Assembly (NCBI GenBank): GCA_017993835.1
Contig: JAGOLX010000049.1
Span: 1-45,635, forward strand
Direction: 5' to 3'
DNA: 45,635 nt
From: Phycisphaerae bacterium
GTDB taxonomy: Bacteria; Planctomycetota; Phycisphaerae; Sedimentisphaerales; Anaerobacaceae
Below the pieces are notes generated by a model. That model saw nothing but the letters and a program-made list of their open reading frames with translations. It searched no databases and was not told the origin of the DNA. Position 1 is the first letter of the stretch. Each line of letters starts with the position of its first letter. The position numbers were made by a program, and so were the translations under genes. Below are positions 14,807 through 22,175 of the stretch, one piece after another.

Positions 14807-14920
14807 GGCCTGATCCGGTCCTCGCCTCGTCGCCTGCCTGGTGTCGGGACCGCACCGTAAGACCGGGGGCGCTGCCCCCGGCCCCCCGGCATTTCTCGCT
14901 TTCCGCCAGCAGCATGATGG
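14807..14920 (-). repeat. Dispersed repeat C, copy 3
   Basis: Read on the minus strand: CATCATGCTGCTGGCGGAAAG, a strong GGGGGCAGCGCCCCC hairpin, ending near CCGGATCAGGCC. It pairs as a divergent inverted copy with 14958-15044. Confidence 0.65.
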
Positions 14921-14957
14921 GCAGACGTGTCGAGGGGCGAGTCCGGCGCTCCCTTTT

Positions 14958-15044
14958 CCCATGCTATTGGCCCAAGGCGTCAAATGCCGGGGGTTTGGGG
15001 GCGGGCCCCCAAGAGACACGAACGGACTCAAGACCCGATGAACC
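14958..15044 (+). repeat. Dispersed repeat C, copy 4
   Basis: Plus strand: CCCATGCTATTGGCCCAAGG, then GGGTTTGGGGGCGGGCCCCC, ending CCCGATGAACC. The same order of blocks as at 9380 and 9696. Confidence 0.7.
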
Positions 15045-15276
15045 TGTGCTTCGGTTGCGGCCGAAGGCCGCACCAAGCAGGAATGGCAATCCCCGGTCCC
15101 CACGGGCCTTCATGGCACGCAACGGTGGTCACGTACCCGTGCGGATTTCCCCACTTGACGGCGGGCACACAGGGGCTTTATCGTTTAGTGAATCTCCAGG
15201 GGCCGCGAAAGCGACCTGGACCGGCCTCCTGCGAGCGGATCGGCAGAAGTCATCAGTTTGGGAAGGGAGTAGAAGT

Positions 15277-15948
15277 ATGCGACACACTGTGGCAGCGGTT
15301 CTGTTGGCGTGCGTGACGACGTTGTCTCTGTGCAACCCGGCGGGCGCGGTGCTCGACGAGTGGGGCATCGGACTCAAGGCCGGCACCCTCGGCGTCGGGG
15401 GCGAGCTGGCGACGAACCTCCTGTCGAACGTGAACCTTCGTGGCAGCCTCCAGTGGTTCGATCTCGACCTCGACATGGAGTTCGACGAAATCGACTACGA
15501 TCTTGAGGTGGAGATGCTCAACCCCATGGTGCTCATCGACTGGTATCCGTTCTCGAACAGCTTCCGCGTCAGCGGGGGGGTCCTGTTCAACGGCACCGAC
15601 ATCAGCCTGGACGCGACGACCGACGAGGAGATCGAGATCGGCGACGAGACCTATACTGCGGACGAAATCGGTCGCCTGCGAGGCGAGTCGGACTTCGACG
15701 AGGTCGCGCCGTACGTCGGCATCGGCTTCGGCAATCCGCTGACGCGAGACGAGCATTGGGGGTTCTCGTTCGATATCGGAGTCGCGTTCATCGGGTCGCC
15801 GGGCGTCACGCTGACCGCAACAGGTCCAGTCGCCGACACCGCGGAGTTCCAGCAGAACCTGGCGGACGAGGAGGCCGACATCGAGGATGAGCTGGACAAG
15901 ATCAAGGTCTGCCCGGTCCTGTCGCTGTGTCTGTACTACGTATTCTGA
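15277..15948 (+). CDS. Small outer-membrane beta-barrel protein
   Basis: A 223-residue exported protein. The ATG at 15277 follows GGGAAGGGAG. It has a Sec signal peptide (about 1-24, ending PAGAV) and then alternating strands typical of an eight-stranded barrel: GIGLKAGTLGVGGELATNLL, NLRGSLQWFDLDLD, a turn rich in Asp and Glu, LIDWYPFSNSFRVSGGVLFN, and a C-terminal LSLCLYYVF ending in an aromatic residue, as outer-membrane insertion signals do. An acidic extracellular-looking region (DDEEIEIGDETYTADEIGRL, shortened in mature numbering to about 115-135) could bind cations. It is rightward, against the direction of the phage arm around it, so it is probably host DNA or a later insertion. It precedes the LuxR gene by 27 bp. 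Confidence 0.75.
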   Translation: MRHTVAAVLLACVTTLSLCNPAGAVLDEWGIGLKAGTLGVGGELATNLLSNVNLRGSLQWFDLDLDMEFDEIDYDLEVEMLNPMVLIDWYPFSNSFRVSGGVLFNGTDISLDATTDEEIEIGDETYTADEIGRLRGESDFDEVAPYVGIGFGNPLTRDEHWGFSFDIGVAFIGSPGVTLTATGPVADTAEFQQNLADEEADIEDELDKIKVCPVLSLCLYYVF

Positions 15949-15975
15949 CCGCGGTTCCTCTGGTAATGCATCGCT

Positions 15976-16620
15976 ATGAAACGCAGGCCGCGGAAGCACA
16001 TCTACTGGTGGGGGACGGCGTCGTCGGTCCGGACGGCCTGTGAGGCCGCACTCGACCCGGAGCATATGCGGGTCAGCCATTTCGCGGAGCCCTCGGTCTG
16101 TCTGGAGACGCTGCTGGAGAAGCCTTGTGACGTCCTGATCGTGGACCTGGACGGGTGCGAGGCCGCGGGTCTGCACCTGCTCGCCCAGGCTCAACAGAGG
16201 GCCCCGTGGATCTTGACCCTGGCGATTGTCCCCCCGGGCGCGGTGGGCATCGCGGTAAGGGCTCTCAAGGCCGGCGTCTGCGAATGCCTGGAACAGCCGG
16301 TGCAGGCAGATCGCCTGTCTGCGGAGGTGCAGGGACTGCTGGCCCGGACGGTGTCGTTGCCCCGCTCGCACCGGACGCTCACGGAGATAGAAGTTCACAT
16401 CGTGCAGGCGATCCTCGCGGGCAAGACCAGCCAGGATATCGCGACGGAGCTGCGACGCTCGAAGCGGACGATCGACGTCCACCGCAAGAACATCATGCGC
16501 AAACTCCGCGCGGACAATCTCGCGGACCTCGTCCGACGGGCGCTGGCCATGGGCCTGGGCAAGGAGCCGAGGTATGAGGATGCCGTCCGGGACGATGGCG
16601 TGCGTCCCGATGCCTCCTGA
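15976..16620 (+). CDS. FixJ/LuxR-family response regulator, degenerate receiver
   Basis: A 214-residue regulator. Residues about 8-120 resemble a receiver domain (CDVLIVDLDG with a possible phosphoacceptor Asp, AVRALKAGVCECLEQPVQ like the KAGAxDFLEKP motif of FixJ), but the usual conserved Lys is replaced by Gln and the early acidic pair is not clear, so phosphorylation is uncertain. Residues about 135-195 are a LuxR HTH (LTEIEVHIVQAILAGKTSQD, KRTIDVHRKNIMRKLRADN). It sits 27 bp after the outer-membrane gene and may be co-transcribed with it. The NarL-class kinase at 419 is a possible but unlinked partner. Confidence 0.85.
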   Translation: MKRRPRKHIYWWGTASSVRTACEAALDPEHMRVSHFAEPSVCLETLLEKPCDVLIVDLDGCEAAGLHLLAQAQQRAPWILTLAIVPPGAVGIAVRALKAGVCECLEQPVQADRLSAEVQGLLARTVSLPRSHRTLTEIEVHIVQAILAGKTSQDIATELRRSKRTIDVHRKNIMRKLRADNLADLVRRALAMGLGKEPRYEDAVRDDGVRPDAS

Positions 16621-16659
16621 GGACCCAGGCGGACGCTCGCGGCAATGGGAAGCCCGCTC

Positions 16660-16774
16660 GTAGCGTGCCCGTGAGGGCATATCCGCATCGCGGCTCGTGA
16701 GCCGTGGTTCGTGAGTCGGGCCACGGGTCTCAGGGCGAGGACCACGGAAAAGGAACGGCTCACGGCGTCACTAC
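16660..16774. repeat. MITE-like element D, 115-bp copy
   Basis: Starts GTAGCGTGCCCGTGAGGGCA and ends CACGGCGTCACTAC, the same terminal sequences as the 63-bp element at 11211-11273 but with a longer, partly palindromic interior (CGGCTCGTGAGCCG). It fills most of the 16621-16892 gap. Confidence 0.7.
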
Positions 16775-16892
16775 GAACGGCGCACACGCGGTGCTTCTTC
16801 CGTGCCGCCGGAGCGGGAAGAAAAGCTCGTTATGCACATGTCAAGGAGCGAGGGCGACCGCTCAGTGCGAACGCTCGGTCGCCAGACGAGTC

Positions 16893-17678
16893 TCAGGGAT
16901 GTCGTTGCGAGGAGCAGCGCGACGAAGCAATCTCAACTCCCGACACAGGGGATTGCTTCGCTTCGCTCGCGGTGACATTCGCGGCAGGACTCCGAAGCGG
17001 TTTCGTGTTCGCGCTGGCGACCACGCTCTGCGGCTGTTCGGGAGATTCCGCGTCGCCGGCGTTTGCGGGCGCGAGGAACCCCGCGGCCAGACGGGTGAGC
17101 GCCGCCGCACGTTTCGCGGCGCGGGTCGGGCCCATGCAGGACGACGCAGCCGTCGAGATGGCCTCTTCGATTCGCCTGTGCTGCTCCTCATCGACGAAAA
17201 AGACGATCGGTGTCGCGAAGACGCAGGCCTGGCGGTTCGTCGCCTGAGAGACCCGCCCGGAGGCAGTCAGACGCTCGATCTGGCCGAGCGTCTGGGGCAG
17301 CAGCCGGGCGAGCTTGCGGATTGGGATGCGGGCGCAGAGCCGTCGCAGCAGCGTCAGCTTTCGATCCAGGGCATCGCGTCCGCCGAGACGATTGAGCGTG
17401 GCCAGCAGGATGTCCGTCTGCTCGTCATCGACGTTCCAGACGACCGCCTGGGCCGTCGCGCGACCGAGCTTGCGGAGCGCCTCGCAGCGTCGATGTCCGT
17501 TGATGATCTGAAAGAACCCCGGCTGGTCCGGGCAGGGTCGGACCACGAGCGGCTCGTACCGCCCGGTCCGCTCGATGTTGCGGACCAGCTTGTCGAAGTT
17601 GGCCCGGCCCATCCGGCTCGGATGGTCCGGGTGCGGCACGAGCCGATCCAGCGAAAGGTCTCTGATCGCAGTAGTCAT
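16893..17678 (-). CDS. ParB/sulfiredoxin-fold nuclease-like protein (phage ParB)
   Basis: A 261-residue protein. Residues about 5-95 are a ParB N-terminal (Srx-fold) domain: LSLDRLVPHPDHPSR, a GRYEPLVVRP strand and the signature INGHRRCEALRKLG. A central helical part (about 100-160, LARLLPQTLGQIERLTASGR) looks like the KorB-type HTH region. The last 25 or so residues (SEAKQSPVSGVEIASSR) are encoded by a palindromic repeat at 16901-16976, so the original C-terminus was probably different. ParB-fold proteins in phages can act as DNA-binding factors, nucleases or CTPases; none can be chosen here. It follows the GNAT gene, and these look co-transcribed. Confidence 0.85.
   Translation of the reverse strand: MTTAIRDLSLDRLVPHPDHPSRMGRANFDKLVRNIERTGRYEPLVVRPCPDQPGFFQIINGHRRCEALRKLGRATAQAVVWNVDDEQTDILLATLNRLGGRDALDRKLTLLRRLCARIPIRKLARLLPQTLGQIERLTASGRVSQATNRQACVFATPIVFFVDEEQHRRIEEAISTAASSCMGPTRAAKRAAALTRLAAGFLAPANAGDAESPEQPQSVVASANTKPLRSPAANVTASEAKQSPVSGVEIASSRCSSQRHP
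16901..16976. repeat. Inverted-repeat element H in the 3' end of the ParB-like gene
   Basis: 76 bp: GTCGTTGCGAGGAGCAGCGC and GACGAAGCAATC at one end, GATTGCTTCG and CTCGCGGTGAC at the other. This is the widespread GTCATTGCGAGGAGC/GAAGCAATC type of palindromic repeat. It supplies the ParB-like gene's last codons. Confidence 0.85.
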
Positions 17679-18508
17679 GACAGATTGGCCTCCGATGGAA
17701 GATGTGTGATTGTTGATGTTTGATTGTTGATTGGACAAGACCCGCCCTGCGGATCTGAAATCATCAATCCACAATCATCCATCATCAATAACTGGTTGAA
17801 CCAGATGTAATAGGCGGGACGGTGCGTCAGGCGGGCGAGAAGGTAGCGGGTCCGCTCGATGCCCGGCGCCAGGCTCCGGCGGGTCCCGTGGCTCTTGAGG
17901 AACTCGGCTACGTACCGCTCGATGAAGTCGGTCTGCACGCGGTCGAGCGCGTCGAGTCCGGCCTGCACGGATTCCGGCGAGACAAGGTCCGACTCCCCGA
18001 CGCCGACCGCGCCGAGCGCCTCGATGAGCTTGACGTGCTCGACGGGCACTCGCGGCTTGAACGCCTTCATCCCCGCCCGTTCGAGGAACGGATTCACCAG
18101 CGGCATGACGCCCAGCGCCTCGACGATCGGGACATTCATCCAAGGCATCGTCTCGCGGACCAGGCGGGTGGCCAGCCCGATGCCGCGCAGTCGCGGCTCG
18201 ACGATCACTCTCGCAATGCAGCGGACGCTGCGATTGAGCAGCTCCAGCTCGGTATGCCGATCCAGACCTGCGAATCGTCCGCCTGTCGCGAGGGTCCGCA
18301 GTTCCACGCGGGGATTGGGCATCGTGTAGACGATGACGCCTGCGGGTCGGCGTCCGAACAGGCCGCGGGCCTCGCGGGATCGCAACGCGTACACTGCCTT
18401 GACCGCGACCGGCCGCTCGCCGCGATAGTGATACGCCGCCAGTTGCTCGTAGTCGCCCAAGTCGCCGGGGACAATCTCCAGCTCTCGCTCGATGGAACAT
18501 GCGTGCAT
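17679..18508 (-). CDS. GNAT-type acetyltransferase (COG2401 acetyltransferase half)
   Basis: The ATG at 18508 follows GGAGGTG; the frame runs on to a stop at 17675-17677, just into the ParB start. Core of about 248 residues. RGIGLATRLVRETMPWMNVP (about 109-128) is an acetyl-CoA-binding GNAT motif A. Conserved-looking blocks around it are VKAVYALRSREARGLFG, YTMPNPRVELRTLAT, VEALGVMPLVNPFLERAGM and RPAYYIWFNQ. The order and style match the acetyltransferase part of COG2401 proteins (ABC ATPase fused to acetyltransferase). Here the ATPase is a separate gene directly upstream (18701-19372), so this is a split version. After about residue 248 the frame continues through a palindromic repeat (LLMMDDCGLMISDPQGG), which has probably replaced the native end. 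The substrate is unknown. Confidence 0.8.
17704..17790. repeat. Inverted-repeat element F, copy between GNAT and ParB-like genes
   Basis: TGTGATTGTTGATG... at one end and AATCATCCATCATCAATAA at the other, with TTGATTGG and CAATCCACAATC inside. It belongs to the same family as the element inside the terminase gene. It forms the last 30 or so codons of the GNAT frame. Confidence 0.8.
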
Positions 18509-18535
18509 ACTCACCTCCGTCATTGCCGCTCAAGC

Positions 18536-18705
18536 ACGAATATCGAAATCCGAGATCCGAAACAAACTCAAAGGACCAAAATTCAAATGACAGAAACGCT
18601 GGCGCCCCTCGGACGATCCGTTTGGGATTCTGGATTTCGAGCCTTCGTGCTTGTTTCGAGTTTCGGATTTCGAGATTCGGATTTCGGATTTGGATTCACG
18701 TCAGT
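18536..18705. repeat. Inverted-repeat element I (ATATCGAAATCCGA...TCGGATTTCG)
   Basis: About 170 bp between the ATPase stop and the GNAT start: GAATATCGAAATCCGAGATC and GAAACAAACTC on the left, CTTGTTTCGAGTTTCGGATTT and ATTCGGATTTCGG on the right. It is AT-richer than the flanks. Repeats of this look are common between genes in planctomycete genomes. Confidence 0.8.
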
Positions 18706-19372
18706 GCCTCCGCTGCTTGTAGACGACCCGCGCTTCGCCCCAGAAGTCCTTGTCGATCACCACGTCCGGGGCCAGGTCGATCAGGATGTCGTCCCGACTG
18801 GACGCCAGGATGAGGGTGGTCTGCGTCCCGGCCGGGGCGCGCGAGACGCGCTGCTTGACGAACCGGTGGACGTTGAACGCGACGGTGGCCGCGGTGATGC
18901 GGTCCAGCTCGCTGCAGAACTCGTCGGCAAATACGAACGGCCTGCCCGAGACGAGGGCTTGCGCCAGACGAAACCGGTACTTCTGCCCGTCGCTCAGTCT
19001 GGCAGGTCGGTTTAGAATGCTGAACACGTCGCCCAGGCCGACCATGCTGAGCGTCCGCAGACTCGCGAGGATGTCGTCCTCGAAGCAGTCGATGACGGTC
19101 CGGTCGTCCGCGAGCGTCACGCCGGCCAGACTGATCGCGTCCGACGCGGGCACGCACTGCTGGAGTTCCCGCAGCAGGACGCTCTTGCCGGCCCCGGAGG
19201 GACCCATGATGTACACGATGTCCCCCGGTGCGATGTCCACGGCGCAGCGGTGGTGCGGGGCCCGCTCGCTGAGCCGGTCGATGGTCAGCCCGAACATCCG
19301 ACACACCTGAACCGCTCGCTCGCTCAACGGTCCCTGCCAGGCAAATTGCTTCGAAACGGTGTACGTCGTCAT
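18701..19372 (-). CDS. ABC-type ATPase (COG2401 ATPase half)
   Basis: A 223-residue soluble ABC ATPase without membrane segments. The ATG at 19372 follows AGGAGG. Walker A is GPSGAGKS (57-64), the signature is LSDGQKYRFRLAQAL (126-140, LSDGQ in place of LSGGQ), Walker B is PFVFADEFCSELDR (145-158, Asp150 and Glu151), and the switch position is ASSRDD with no His. All hydrolysis motifs except the H-loop His are present. It ends in VVYKQRRH. With the GNAT gene downstream it forms the two parts of a COG2401-type protein, and a transport role is unlikely. The two genes sit in the left phage arm after a small HTH regulator. Confidence 0.88.
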   Translation of the reverse strand: MTTYTVSKQFAWQGPLSERAVQVCRMFGLTIDRLSERAPHHRCAVDIAPGDIVYIMGPSGAGKSVLLRELQQCVPASDAISLAGVTLADDRTVIDCFEDDILASLRTLSMVGLGDVFSILNRPARLSDGQKYRFRLAQALVSGRPFVFADEFCSELDRITAATVAFNVHRFVKQRVSRAPAGTQTTLILASSRDDILIDLAPDVVIDKDFWGEARVVYKQRRH

Positions 19373-19412
19373 ACCAGGTTCCTCCTGTTCAGCGGCGGGC
19401 ACAACCCACCCT

Positions 19413-19452
19413 CCATGCTCGTTCTTCGTGCTCTGTGTCTTTGTGGTGCGTT
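19413..19452. repeat. Single arm of repeat element E
   Basis: CTTCGTGCTCTGTGTCTTTGTGGTG, the right arm of the CACCACAGAG family seen at 12841-12923. Its left arm is missing, so this is a remnant between the regulator and the ATPase genes. Confidence 0.6.
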
Positions 19453-19875
19453 TCATCTTGTTTCCTGGGATCGCGCGACCTGCCGGGCCTTCTCGACGAT
19501 CACGCGGGCGCGGTAACGGCAGATCCGGTGGTCCTGGCAAATCCGCTTGAACGACAGGCCGCGGACGAAGTGGTCGCGGATGACCGCTCGCTCCAGGTCG
19601 CTGAACCCCCAGCGACCGTCCAGGCACAGGCTGTACGTCGGGTCGGAAAGCCTGCGGATCATCCTGCGAATCCGCCGGCCCACGGAGGAGCGGTTCAAGC
19701 CGGTCAGGCGGGCAAGCTGATGGAAGCTGCACCCGGCCTGGATGTACGTCATTAGCAGCGTCCGGTCATCGCCGACGAGCAGGTCCGCCAGGGGTCTGAG
19801 GCGGTCCGCTTCGTCCCGCAGGATCCTCGCTTCGTACAGGTCCAACTCCGCCAGTTGCGTCCTGAGGCGCCGCAT
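19453..19875 (-). CDS. Small HTH protein, sigma-70-like phage regulator
   Basis: A 140-residue protein. The ATG at 19875 follows GGGAGGTGAG; an in-frame ATG at 19923 is less well placed. A first HTH-like segment is SFHQLARLTGLNRSSVGRRIR (about 50-70). A second is FSDLERAVIRDHFVRGLSFK and RICQDHRICRYRARVIVEKAR (about 90-130), resembling sigma region 4 or phage late-regulator ArpU-like proteins. It is the first gene of the leftward arm, directly behind a strong promoter with two dyads, so it probably controls that arm. It has no catalytic motif. Confidence 0.75.
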   Translation of the reverse strand: MRRLRTQLAELDLYEARILRDEADRLRPLADLLVGDDRTLLMTYIQAGCSFHQLARLTGLNRSSVGRRIRRMIRRLSDPTYSLCLDGRWGFSDLERAVIRDHFVRGLSFKRICQDHRICRYRARVIVEKARQVARSQETR

Positions 19876-19952
19876 TCTCTCACCTCCCAAAACGTCGAGC
19901 CCACAGACAACCAGGTGTTCCATCTCGCCCGGGCCTCGCTGGCCCCGGTCAC

Positions 19953-19968
19953 GGTTGCATACGCAACC
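19953..19968 (-). promoter_or_regulatory. Perfect palindrome GGTTGC-ATAC-GCAACC
   Basis: A 6-bp-arm palindrome just downstream of the left-arm promoter, at about +6 to +21 of the transcript. It could be an operator for the phage regulator at 19453-19875 or a leader hairpin. Confidence 0.55.
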
Positions 19969-19980
19969 AACTATGCCGAT

Positions 19981-20008
19981 ATGTTACCCTGTGTTGTGTA
20001 TGTGTCAA
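19981..20008 (-). promoter_or_regulatory. Promoter of the left phage arm
   Basis: On the minus strand: TTGACA (20003-20008), a 16-bp spacer, and TAACAT (19981-19986). A second dyad, CAACA-N4-TGTTG (20006-20019), overlaps the -35, so both boxes lie next to possible operators. Confidence 0.7.
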
Positions 20009-20401
20009 CAGTTTTGTTGTCTAAATATTGAATATTATGATGTATCCACCATAACTGCCGCACTCACACGGACTTAGGGGACAAAAAAACGCACTCAGCC
20101 GAGAAAAAAGTGGCTCATCCGGTTTCCGGGAGAGTGCGGTGGAGACCCTCCGCACATGCCATCGCTGGTATTCTCTTGCCATTTCACGCCCGCGTGGTAT
20201 GCTAAAAGAGGAACGATCTGTCGGCCCGTTTGGGCTGCGCATGACGAGTTGTGTTTTCCCTGGTCTCGCCAGGCGGCGAGGACTGGGGACCTGGCGAGAG
20301 GGCAGGGGAGACCGTAGGCACGATGCCTGTGCGATGCATCCGTGAGGGATCGATACTCTTGGGGTCACAACATGCGGTTTTCTCGAACAGGAGGATGTCC
20401 A

Positions 20402-21013
20402 ATGAAGCAAACCCATTTCCGTTCCGTTGCGGCACTATTGCTCTTATCGAGCGTCGCCGGCGCCAGCCTGATCGTACACGAGTACGTGCCTGGCCAGAAG
20501 GTTACCCTGGACACGGCCACGGGAAAGCACTGGTATTGGGATATCGCGGCCTTCGCCGGCAGCACCTACGACCAGCAGATTCTCGCTATCGAAGGACTGG
20601 GCACGTACGGCAACATCGCCGGCGGCTGGCGCATGGCCACCTACGCGGACATCGAGGAGTTGTGGGCATACGACGGCTGGGACCTGCTGGCGTCATTCAA
20701 CCAGACATGGGAAACGCCCGTAACTGCCTGCGGATTCCTGGGGCGATACGACAAGGCCGCCTCGACCGACTCCCATTACTTGCTCAGCGTCTCCATCAGT
20801 ATTCTGATGCCGGAGCCTTTCAAGTCGGTCCTGCCGGGAAGCGAGTTTCTGGACTCCTATCTCCTGCATCCAGGACCCGATCAGGGATTTCCCGTGGGGG
20901 CTTTTGTGGTCAGCGACGCCGCGGTGGTTCCTGCGCCTGGGGCACTGGTGCTGGGCGCGATCGGCGTACTGTCGTCCTCGCGGGGTATCAGGAGACTGCG
21001 TCGCCGCAGTTGA
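20402..21013 (+). CDS. Exported protein with C-terminal sorting tail (VPAPG type)
   Basis: A 203-residue protein. The ATG at 20402 follows AGGAGG. It has a Sec signal peptide (1-22, ending VAGAS). The middle contains GLGTYGNIAGGWRMATYADI, like Lcl/DUF1566-type regions in which WRxxT motifs are common. The C-terminal VPAPGALVLGAIGVLSSSR and RRLRRRS form a tripartite sorting signal: short P-x-P motif, hydrophobic helix, basic end. The motif lacks the Glu of classic PEP-CTERM. Such proteins are processed by an exosortase-type enzyme; none is in the window. Ligand or role unknown. Confidence 0.85.
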   Translation: MKQTHFRSVAALLLLSSVAGASLIVHEYVPGQKVTLDTATGKHWYWDIAAFAGSTYDQQILAIEGLGTYGNIAGGWRMATYADIEELWAYDGWDLLASFNQTWETPVTACGFLGRYDKAASTDSHYLLSVSISILMPEPFKSVLPGSEFLDSYLLHPGPDQGFPVGAFVVSDAAVVPAPGALVLGAIGVLSSSRGIRRLRRRS

Positions 21014-21171
21014 CGACCCGCGACCGCAGGATGGATGGCGCCGTGCGCCACAGGCTCCGCCGCAAGGCAAACGCGGCACTACCTACGGATGGTGGGTAGT
21101 GTGATTTCACGTTTGTGACGCGCCGCTGGGCGGACTTCCTATCCATTCAAGGCCCTCAGATCGGCGCATGA

Positions 21172-21204
21172 GAAAGGGGCTGCGGGTTCGGGTCCCACAG
21201 CCCC
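21172..21204 (-). terminator. Rho-independent-type terminator of the gene at 21234-21875
   Basis: GGGGCTGCGGG (21176-21186), a 7-nt loop, CCCACAGCCCC (21194-21204). Read leftward the stem is followed by TTTCTC, a weak T tract. The same design follows the neighbouring gene at 22112-22144. Confidence 0.7.
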
Positions 21205-21233
21205 TCGATATTCTGTTGCTGTTGACGACGGGA

Positions 21234-21875
21234 TTAGAGCGACCGGCGTCTTCGGAGCCAGCCCACCAGGCCCGTGCCCAATGTGCCCAGCAGGATCCCG
21301 GCGGGAGCCGGAACCGCAGGCGCGAGTTCAGTGAAGGACAGATCGTCGAACATGGAGCCCCCTTCGTAGACCGGCACTGCCAGCACCACCCGCTGAATTC
21401 CCGCCGCGCTAGACACGCCCAGCAAGGCCCAATCGTGCGTTGTGACCGTGTCGCTGTCGACGAGAGCATTCATCGCATCGTATGCCTCGATCGTGAACGT
21501 GTCGGCGTTCCCGCTGCCGGACACGTAGATGGAGACCTCGCCCATCAGGCTGTCAAAGAGGATCGTCTCGGGCCCTTGAGGCGTGCCGCCGCCCAGCAGG
21601 GCATCGGCGGCATTCGGATTGACGGCCAGGATATTCAGCCCGCTGTGGGCGGAAACACCCCAGGTCGAGTCATTCACAATAGCGGCGCCATCCTTGTCGG
21701 CTGGCCCTACGAAATGCACTCCCAAACCCGCGTATTCTTCTCTCAGAGCCCCCGTTTCTGCGAATAAGTCCGGAGCGACAACGTCGTCAAAATCGATCAC
21801 CGTGGCCTGGGCTGCGCCGCCAAAAGCCGTCAGCAGAACGACTGCCAACACCACAACACTCAGTCTTGTCTTCAT
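21234..21875 (-). CDS. Exported protein with C-terminal sorting tail (VPAPA type)
   Basis: A 213-residue protein. The ATG at 21875 is seven bases after GGAG; the adjacent ATG at 21878 is equally possible. It has a signal peptide ending AAQAT. The mature part is beta-rich and starts VIDFDDVVAPDLFAETGALR with YAGLGVHF, as in many secreted planctomycete beta-sandwich proteins that bind calcium or carbohydrate. The tail is VPAPAGILLGTLGTGLVGWL and RRRRSL. The last 19 residues are identical to those of the next gene although the N-terminal parts differ. Probably surface-anchored or processed. It has its own promoter and terminator. Confidence 0.85.
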   Translation of the reverse strand: MKTRLSVVVLAVVLLTAFGGAAQATVIDFDDVVAPDLFAETGALREEYAGLGVHFVGPADKDGAAIVNDSTWGVSAHSGLNILAVNPNAADALLGGGTPQGPETILFDSLMGEVSIYVSGSGNADTFTIEAYDAMNALVDSDTVTTHDWALLGVSSAAGIQRVVLAVPVYEGGSMFDDLSFTELAPAVPAPAGILLGTLGTGLVGWLRRRRSL

Positions 21876-21952
21876 CATCAGTCTCCTCATCCGGTTTCAC
21901 AGGAATCCCCAGAACCACACTGTGTGGGGCGGGCCTCACAACATGGCTGTTC

Positions 21953-21981
21953 AGCATACCCGTTCGACTGTGTTATGTCAA
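21953..21981 (-). promoter_or_regulatory. Promoter of the gene at 21234-21875
   Basis: Minus strand: TTGACA (21976-21981), a 17-bp spacer, TATGCT (21953-21958). The -35 is perfect. It is about 75 bp before the start codon. Confidence 0.7.
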
Positions 21982-22111
21982 GTCTATTGGGAAACGTGAT
22001 TGCCTGTGCCTGTTATGAAAGGAGTGCCAAAACACCGCCTGCCTTGGAGCATGCAATGACCGTGGCCTCCAGTGATGGTCGGCATACGCGACGGGTGTAC
22101 CCGGCGCATGA

Positions 22112-22144
22112 GAAAGGGGCTGGGAGATCGAGTCTCACAGCCCC
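22112..22144 (-). terminator. Rho-independent-type terminator of the gene at 22176-22727
   Basis: GGGGCTGGGAGA (22116-22127), a 5-nt loop, TCTCACAGCCCC (22133-22144), with CTTTCTC following on the minus strand. It shares the sequence GGCGCATGAGAAAGGGGCTG with the terminator at 21172-21204. Confidence 0.7.
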
Positions 22145-22175
22145 TGGAATCACTGTGGTTGTTCCGGCGACGGGA

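Larger units (their letters stand above)
14520..15276. other. Gene-free repeat region upstream of terminase and outer-membrane gene
   Basis: About 750 bp without a credible gene. It holds a half palindrome (14602-14640), a full palindrome doublet (14693-14763, its right end altered to GACTCCCGCTCGC), and two inverted copies of repeat C (14807-14920 and 14958-15044). The last 230 bp before the ATG at 15277 show no clear promoter to me. Confidence 0.7.
19876..20401. other. Divergent control region between left arm and host-like island
   Basis: About 525 bp without a gene. It contains the left-arm promoter and its dyads (19953-20019), an AT-rich stretch (20020-20110, the least GC-rich sequence nearby), a GGCTCATCCGGTTTCC end of repeat C (20112-20128) and a hairpin, CTCGCCAGG-N16-CCTGGCGAG (20265-20298). 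Confidence 0.7.

Noticed and set aside
21176-21204. tRNA-like T-arm (GGGTTCGGGTCCC)
   Set aside because: No acceptor, D or anticodon arms around it; the sequence is a terminator hairpin, with a matching one after the next gene.
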